Of a stretch of DNA of 10,789 nucleotides, positions 6,248 to 10,789 are shown one piece after another. Every line of letters starts with the position of its first letter. The first letter of the stretch is position 1. Location of the stretch: NCBI GenBank assembly GCA_947500965.1, contig CANMWW010000029.1:1-10789 (forward strand). The letters are read 5' to 3'. The DNA is from Alphaproteobacteria bacterium. Its GTDB lineage: Bacteria; Pseudomonadota; Alphaproteobacteria; CACIAM-22H2. Both the position numbers and the translations under genes were made by a program. The notes below the pieces were generated by a model. That model did no database searches. It had not been told where the DNA came from and saw only the letters and a list, made by a program, of their open reading frames with translations.

Positions 6248-7207
6248 TTGAATTCTGTCGTCTCGCTCGCGCTGCCGTTCTTCGGCCTCATCCTCCTCGG
6301 CTATCTCTGCGGCCGCAGGCTCCGCTATCCCGAGGCGGGGCTGCAGTGGATGAGCTTCTTCATCGTCTACCTCGCGCTCCCGGCGCTGTTCTTCAAGCTG
6401 ATAGCGGAGGCGCCGTTCGAGCAGCTCAACAACTGGCCCTTCGTGATCGGCACGACGCTCTCGACCTTCGCGATCTTCGTGCTGTCCTTCCTCGTGGGCA
6501 TGTTCGCGCTGCGCGGCCAGGTGCGGGAGGCGACGATCGGCGCGGTGGCCGGCGCCTACCCGAACATCGGGTACATGGGCCCCGGGCTGACCCTTGCCGT
6601 CTTCGGCCAGGAGGCGATCGTTCCCACTGCCTTGATCTTCGTCTTCGACAACATCCTCCTCTTCACGCTCGTCCCGCTGCTGATGTCCTTCGGCGGGACG
6701 CAGAAGATGCGGGCCCTGGAGATGGCATGGTTCATCGCCAGGCGCGTGATCACGCATCCGTTCAACATCGCCATCGCCGCGGCGATCCTGGCGGCCTGGC
6801 TCCATGTCGACCTGCCGACCCCGATCGACACGATGCTGACCTTCCTGAAGAACGCGGCGGCGCCCTGCGCGCTGTTCCTGATGGGCGTCACGGTGGCGCT
6901 GCGCGAGGTCAGGACCGTGCCGGGGGAGATCCCCGTCCTGCTCGCGATCAAGCTCGTCCTCCACCCTCTCGTCGTCTGGATCGTGCTCTCCGCGATCGGC
7001 GGGTTCAGGCACGAATGGGTCATGGTCGCCGTGCTCATGGCCGCCCTTCCGCCGGCGCTGAACGTCTTCGTGTTGGCGAACCAGTACCGCGTCTACGTGG
7101 AGCGCGCCTCGACCGCGATCCTGATCGGCACCGCGGTCTCCGCGGGCACGGTCACGCTGCTTCTATGGCTGATCGCCGAGAACCGGCTGCCGACGACGCT
7201 GTTCTGA
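6248..7207 (+). CDS. AEC (auxin efflux carrier) family permease
   Basis: This 319-residue hydrophobic protein belongs to the AEC/Mem_trans family, inner-membrane carriers whose bacterial members are annotated as malonate or auxin-type efflux carriers; the real substrate is rarely known. About ten membrane segments are visible, in two groups of five split by the charged stretch near 150-168. Family hallmarks are LALPFFGLILLGYLCGR at the N-terminus (7-23), YPNIGYMGPG (104-113) in the first half and ALPPALNVFVLANQY (266-280) in the second. The start is TTG at 6248: GGGGA (6234-6238) lies nine bases upstream and the next in-frame Met is past the first membrane segment. It begins 82 bp after tRNA-Lys and ends 85 bp before the glycosyltransferase start. 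Family assignment is secure, substrate unknown. Confidence 0.9.
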   Translation: MNSVVSLALPFFGLILLGYLCGRRLRYPEAGLQWMSFFIVYLALPALFFKLIAEAPFEQLNNWPFVIGTTLSTFAIFVLSFLVGMFALRGQVREATIGAVAGAYPNIGYMGPGLTLAVFGQEAIVPTALIFVFDNILLFTLVPLLMSFGGTQKMRALEMAWFIARRVITHPFNIAIAAAILAAWLHVDLPTPIDTMLTFLKNAAAPCALFLMGVTVALREVRTVPGEIPVLLAIKLVLHPLVVWIVLSAIGGFRHEWVMVAVLMAALPPALNVFVLANQYRVYVERASTAILIGTAVSAGTVTLLLWLIAENRLPTTLF

Positions 7208-7292
7208 TGGCGGGCCGGCTTCGCCGCGGACTTGCCGTCGCGTCGCCGGGGCTCTACCAAGCACCATGCCGATCACGAGGGGGAACTCGGTG

Positions 7293-8303
7293 ATGGATTC
7301 CTCGTTCGCGCCCAGGACCGTGCTCGTCTATGTCGGCCTCGACCTCATAGGCGACGCCCTCATGAAGATGCCCTTCGTGGTCGCGCTCCGCGAGACCTAC
7401 CCGCAGGCGCGCATCACGTGGCTCGCCGGGAAGGGGCGGACGGTGTTCAAGCGCGAGCTCGCGCCGCTGGTCGAGGGCCGCATCGACGAGGTCATCGAGA
7501 GCGCAGGAATCGGGAGCGACTGGCGGGAACTGCTTCGCAGGCCGCTGGACGGTCGCGGCTTCGACCTGCTCATCGACACGCAGCGGAGGCTCCTGACGAC
7601 GCTCATCCTGCGCCGCATCCCGGCCAGCCGCTTCGTCTCCGGCACCGCCGGGTTCGCGCTTTCGGACATCCGCCCGCCCGCCGGCTACAGGCGGCCAACG
7701 ACGATGATCAGGCAGATCCTCGACCTCGTCGAGCTGGCCAGTGGCACGCGGGTCGAGGAGACCCGGTTGCAGATGCACGATGCCGGGTCCGGGGAGGCAG
7801 CCGCGCTGCTCCTGCCCGATGGCCCGGCGCATGTCGGGTTCGTGCCCGGATCGAGCGTCGGCCGGGCCAACAAGCGCTGGCCGCTCGAGCGCTACGTCGA
7901 GCTCGCCCGGCGCCAGGCGTCGCGTGGCCGCGTTCCCGTCTTCGTCCTCGGCCCCGAGGAGGCCTCGTGGCATGGCGACCTTGCGCTGCAGGTCCCGCAG
8001 GCGCGCTTTCCGCTGCAGGAACACGCGGCGTCGGGGCGGCGCGCGGGTCCGCTGCTGACCGTCGCGCTCGCGTCGCGCATGCGCGCCGCGGTGTCGAACG
8101 ACAGCGGCGGCGGCCACCTGGTCGCCGCCGGGGGCGTGCCCCTCGTATCCCTCTGGGGGCCGAGCGTGATGGAGAAGGCGCCGCCGCAGGCCAGCAGGCT
8201 CGTCACCATCCTCGCGCGGGACTACGGGAGCACGTCGATGGACGCCATCCCCGTCGACCGGGTCGACGATGCGCTGGAGGCGCTCCTGGCCGCGGAGGCC
8301 TGA
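7293..8303 (+). CDS. Glycosyltransferase family 9 (heptosyltransferase-like) protein
   Basis: A 336-residue GT-B fold enzyme of family GT9, whose known members (WaaC, WaaF, WaaQ) add ADP-activated heptose to the lipopolysaccharide inner core on the cytoplasmic face. The N-domain has VLVYVGLDLIGDALMKMP (10-27), in which D21 fits the family's catalytic Asp, followed by LRETYP. The C-domain has GFVPGSSVGRANKRWP (182-197), the usual phosphate-contacting stretch, and NDSGGGHLVAAGGVPLVSLWGPS (269-291), the DSGxxHLA-type sugar-nucleotide motif in two halves. I chose ATG 7293 rather than ATG 7266: AGGGGGAA (7278-7285) is seven bases before it and none precedes 7266. It is not next to other LPS genes, so the acceptor may be a different glycan. 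The stop is 6 bp from the convergent permease stop. No strong promoter was seen; it may be read from the AEC gene. Confidence 0.88.
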   Translation: MDSSFAPRTVLVYVGLDLIGDALMKMPFVVALRETYPQARITWLAGKGRTVFKRELAPLVEGRIDEVIESAGIGSDWRELLRRPLDGRGFDLLIDTQRRLLTTLILRRIPASRFVSGTAGFALSDIRPPAGYRRPTTMIRQILDLVELASGTRVEETRLQMHDAGSGEAAALLLPDGPAHVGFVPGSSVGRANKRWPLERYVELARRQASRGRVPVFVLGPEEASWHGDLALQVPQARFPLQEHAASGRRAGPLLTVALASRMRAAVSNDSGGGHLVAAGGVPLVSLWGPSVMEKAPPQASRLVTILARDYGSTSMDAIPVDRVDDALEALLAAEA

Positions 8304-8309
8304 GGCGCG

Positions 8310-9221
8310 TCATCCCCTCCCAGGAGCGGCGCCGGCCTCCGGCCTGACGGTCACGAAGACGACCCCGCCGAGGATGAGCGCCGCGCCGGCGAGCTCCGTC
8401 GTCGTCATAGACTCGTCGAGGCCGGCATGGCCGAGGACGAGCGCGACGACGGGACCGACCGCGCCGATCAGCGCCACCTGGTTCGCCCCGACCCGGCGCA
8501 GCGCCTCGGCGACCACGAAGACCGGGAGCACGGTGCTCACGATCGCGATGACGATCGCGAGCCCGTAGACGGGGAGGGGCTGCACCAGGGTCGACGTGCC
8601 GCGCTCCACCGACAGGTGGATCGCGATCGCGAGGAAGGAGACGATGTTGGCGTTGGCGGAGAACCGCATCGCGCCGACCCGCCTGATCACCTGGCTGCCG
8701 CCGACGAGGTAGATCGCGTAGAGGGCCGCGCCGCCGAGGATCAGCGCGGCGCCGCGCAGCACGTCGCCCTGGCCCGCGCCGCCCGAGGGCAGCAGCACGA
8801 GCGCGAGCCCGGCATAGCTCGACGCGAGCGCCGCGACCTCCCGCGCGCCGACGGGCTTGCCGAGGAACGTCGCGGAGAGCAGCACGACGATGGTCGGGTA
8901 GAGGAAGAGGATCAGGCGCCCGAGGCCGGCCCCGACATGCTGCAGCCCCGCCATGTCCAGCCAGCTCGCGGCGTAGTGGCCGACGAAGCCGAGCACCGCG
9001 ATCCACGCCCAGTCGCGCCGCGTCACGCGCCCGTTGCCGCGCGCGAGCGCGTGCCATGCCGCCACGGCGGCGAAGAACGGGAAGGCGAACCCGAGGCGCA
9101 GCGCCAGCAGGGTCGTCGGGTCGACGCCATGCGCGTAGGCGAGCTTGACCAGCACCGGGCGCACGGAGAAGCACGCGACGCCGAGCAGGGCGAGGAGGGA
9201 ACCCGCGAGATGGGGGGACAA
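8310..9221 (-). CDS. EamA/DMT-superfamily permease
   Basis: A 303-residue inner-membrane protein of the drug/metabolite transporter superfamily with the typical two EamA repeats and about ten membrane segments. Repeat one covers about 5-144 and ends with the hallmark LYPTIVVLLSATFLGKPVGAREV (107-129 region); repeat two covers about 155-292 with GAVGPVVALVLGHAGLDE (253-270) and LAGAALILGGVVFV near the end. The family exports amino acids, nucleosides and other small metabolites, but the substrate cannot be read from sequence. The start is TTG at 9221: the frame has no ATG or GTG between the upstream stop (9252-9254) and this point, homology starts here, and AGGA is ten bases upstream. It is the last gene of the SDR-hydrolase-permease operon, 30 bp behind the hydrolase, so its cargo may relate to those enzymes (inference). 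Confidence 0.9.
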   Translation of the reverse strand: MSPHLAGSLLALLGVACFSVRPVLVKLAYAHGVDPTTLLALRLGFAFPFFAAVAAWHALARGNGRVTRRDWAWIAVLGFVGHYAASWLDMAGLQHVGAGLGRLILFLYPTIVVLLSATFLGKPVGAREVAALASSYAGLALVLLPSGGAGQGDVLRGAALILGGAALYAIYLVGGSQVIRRVGAMRFSANANIVSFLAIAIHLSVERGTSTLVQPLPVYGLAIVIAIVSTVLPVFVVAEALRRVGANQVALIGAVGPVVALVLGHAGLDESMTTTELAGAALILGGVVFVTVRPEAGAAPGRG

Positions 9222-9251
9222 GGGGCCTGCGTCCTGCGTCGATGCCTGGGT

Positions 9252-10040
9252 TCAGTCGAGCCGCGCCACGATCCCGGCGAGCGAGGGATCGGGCGCCGGA
9301 TGCCGCTCGAGGACCAGCGGGTCGTGCCCCGGGATGATCAGTTCCTCGCCATCGGCGAGCTCGCGCATGCGCCGGAAGCCGTCGCGCACGCCGCGGAGGT
9401 CGTGGAAGAACGGGAAGGGCCGGTCGGCGGACATGTTCTCGTAGAAATGCGCCGCGTCGGAGGCGAGCACCATGAAGCCGCGCCGCGTATGCGCGCGCAC
9501 GACCATCATCCCGTCGGTATGGCCGCCGACGCGATGGAGGCTCAGTCCCGGCGCGAGCTCCGCGTCGCCATGGTGGAAGACCAGGCGCCGGGCGAAGAGC
9601 TTCTCGACGAGGCCGGCGATGTCGCCGGGCTCGAAGCCGACGGCGAGGCGCGGCTCGCACATGCAGGGCCCGGAGACATAGGCCATCTCCGTCGCCTGCA
9701 GGTGGAAGCGCGCGGCCGGGAAGAGGTCCTGCCCGCCCGCGTGGTCCCAGTGGACATGGGTGAGGACGACGTCGGCGACGCGCGCGGCGTCGATGCCGAC
9801 GAGGGCGAGGCCCTCGGCGGGCGTGCGCTCCATGCGACGGCCCCGCTTCGCCGCGTTGGCCGCGGCGAAGCCCGTGTCGACGACCCAGGCCGTGCCGTCC
9901 GGGCCGCAGACCGCCCAGACGAAATAGTCGATCGGCATCGGCTCGTCCGGGCGTTCGTCGTCGCCGAGGAGGTTCTCGCGTCGCGTGCGCGGATGGCCCG
10001 CGTAGCGGATCGCGAGGAGTTCGTACTCGGGAAGGCTCAT
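9252..10040 (-). CDS. MBL-fold hydrolase, N-acyl homoserine lactonase-like
   Basis: A 262-residue metallo-beta-lactamase-fold enzyme. The dinuclear metal site is complete: HVHWDH (H95, H97, D99, H100), H174 in GGHTDG, D195 in ASDAAH and H239 in IPGHD. This pattern, with DYFVWAV and VVDTGF near the N-terminus, matches the family commonly annotated as N-acyl homoserine lactonase (AttM/AiiA-like), which opens lactone rings; many members act on other lactones or esters. The ATG at 10040 overlaps the SDR stop as ATGA, with GGAG eight bases upstream, indicating translational coupling. The same frame runs open to 10358 inside the SDR gene, but that part is low-complexity Arg-rich shadow and is not coding. 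No signal peptide is seen, so it is probably cytoplasmic. Fold is certain; the exact substrate is not. Confidence 0.9.
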   Translation of the reverse strand: MSLPEYELLAIRYAGHPRTRRENLLGDDERPDEPMPIDYFVWAVCGPDGTAWVVDTGFAAANAAKRGRRMERTPAEGLALVGIDAARVADVVLTHVHWDHAGGQDLFPAARFHLQATEMAYVSGPCMCEPRLAVGFEPGDIAGLVEKLFARRLVFHHGDAELAPGLSLHRVGGHTDGMMVVRAHTRRGFMVLASDAAHFYENMSADRPFPFFHDLRGVRDGFRRMRELADGEELIIPGHDPLVLERHPAPDPSLAGIVARLD

Positions 10041-10789
10041 GGCCGCAGCTCCAGTCCGCCGTCGACGACGATCGTCGCGCCGGTCACGTAGGACGCCGCC
10101 TCGCTCGCGAGGAAGAGGATCGCGGCGGCGACATCCGCGGGCGTCCCGATCCGGCGCATCGGGACGAGGTCGAGCTTGCGGGCGCGATGCGCCGGATCGC
10201 CCAGCGCCGCGCGGTTGAGGTCGGTCTCGATCGTGCCGGGCGCGACGAGGTTGACCGTCACGCCGTCGGCCGCGAGCTCGAGCGCGAGGCCGCGCGCAAG
10301 CTGCATGACGCCGGCCTTCGCCGAGGCATAGGCGACGAGGCCCGGGTTCGGCGTCCACTGGTTCACCGACGACACCATCACGATGCGCCCGTTCCGCCGC
10401 GCGGACATGCCGCGCGCCGCCTCGCGCGCCGCGGCGAAATAGGCCTGGAGGTTGACGCGGTGCACGCGCTCCCAGTCCTCGTCCGTCGTCTCCAGCGCGG
10501 GGCGCCGCAGCAGCGTGGCGGCCGCGCAGACGAGGATGTCCACGCCGCCCAGCGCGGCCTCGGCCTCCTGCACGAGGCGGGCGGCGGAGCCGGATGCCGA
10601 GAAATCGGCTTCCAGGGCGACGCAGCGCCGTCCCGCCGCCTCGATGGCGTCGCGTGCGATGGCTGCGCCCGCGGGCTGGCCGAGATGATGGATGGCGACG
10701 TCCGCGCCGGCGCGCGCGAGCGCGATGGCCGCCGCGCGGCCGATGCCGTCGCTGCCTGCGCCGGTCACGAGCGCGCGCGTGCCGGCAAG
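10037..10789 (-). CDS. SDR-family oxidoreductase, 5' end beyond the window
   Basis: A classical short-chain dehydrogenase/reductase using NAD(P)H; 250 residues are visible, starting from the first beta strand at the right edge, so only a few N-terminal residues are missing. The Rossmann motif is TGAGSDGIG (9-17), and the catalytic residues are N113, S141, Y154 and K158 (YASAK). C-terminal PGTIETDL and DGG are normal for the family. A GTG at 10768 falls inside the conserved VTGAG stretch and is not the start; the frame is open to 10789 reading LAGTRAL before it. The usual NNAG motif reads CAAA (88-91), an uncommon variant. It is the first visible gene of the operon and its stop overlaps the hydrolase ATG by four bases. 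Substrate is unknown; alcohol, keto- or sugar-type substrates are all possible. Confidence 0.92.
   Translation of the reverse strand, partial: LAGTRALVTGAGSDGIGRAAAIALARAGADVAIHHLGQPAGAAIARDAIEAAGRRCVALEADFSASGSAARLVQEAEAALGGVDILVCAAATLLRRPALETTDEDWERVHRVNLQAYFAAAREAARGMSARRNGRIVMVSSVNQWTPNPGLVAYASAKAGVMQLARGLALELAADGVTVNLVAPGTIETDLNRAALGDPAHRARKLDLVPMRRIGTPADVAAAILFLASEAASYVTGATIVVDGGLELRP

Noticed and set aside
7266..7292. Upstream ATG at 7266 as the GT9 start
   Set aside because: There is no ribosome site before it, while a strong AGGGGGAA precedes ATG 7293.
8203..10091. Long open frames opposite or overlapping the EamA, hydrolase and SDR genes
   Set aside because: All three real genes have clear motif sets; the other-frame products are low-complexity and have no recognisable motif.
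10041..10358. N-terminal extension of the MBL hydrolase upstream of its ATG
   Set aside because: Homology starts exactly at ATG 10040, which has GGAG upstream, and the extension is the Arg-rich shadow of the SDR.
1..10789. A CRISPR, insertion sequence, toxin-antitoxin or other defence system
   Set aside because: No regular repeats, no terminal inverted repeats, no transposase or nuclease motif, and no small gene pairs were seen; the genes present are ordinary.

Overview
The window looks like chromosomal DNA of a high-GC alphaproteobacterium. The codon third positions are strongly GC-biased, the protein sequences have alphaproteobacterial features (SSB ending in MDDDIPF; GyrA N-terminus with IEEEMKRSYLDYAMS; a UvrA first zinc site reading CPVS), and a direct-repeat GTTC-N7-GTTC LexA-type box lies between uvrA and ssb. 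Order or family cannot be fixed from this window; Hyphomicrobiales or Rhodospirillales relatives are a guess.

Left half (1-6165), conserved core: uvrA (minus, C-terminal half off the left edge) is divergent from ssb (plus), with a 241-bp spacer that carries the LexA-type box. Then come gyrA (GTG start) and coaD, only 13 bp apart and probably co-transcribed, followed by tRNA-Lys(UUU) with its own clear sigma70-type promoter. These genes cover nucleotide excision repair, single-strand DNA protection, supercoiling, CoA synthesis and translation.

Right half (6166-10789), accessory-looking: an AEC-family (auxin efflux carrier-like) permease and a GT9/heptosyltransferase-family glycosyltransferase run on the plus strand. 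Converging on them from the right is a tight minus-strand operon: SDR oxidoreductase (start off the right edge), an MBL-fold hydrolase of the N-acyl homoserine lactonase-like family (ATGA overlap with the SDR) and an EamA/DMT permease 30 bp further on. The three genes could form a small uptake/export and lactone or hydroxy-acid metabolism unit; the substrate is unknown.

No insertion sequence, transposase, phage gene, CRISPR array or long repeat was seen. The many long open frames opposite the real genes are shadows of high GC content. I found no convincing undescribed multi-gene system. The best leads are the shared uvrA/ssb LexA-type box and the SDR-lactonase-permease operon.
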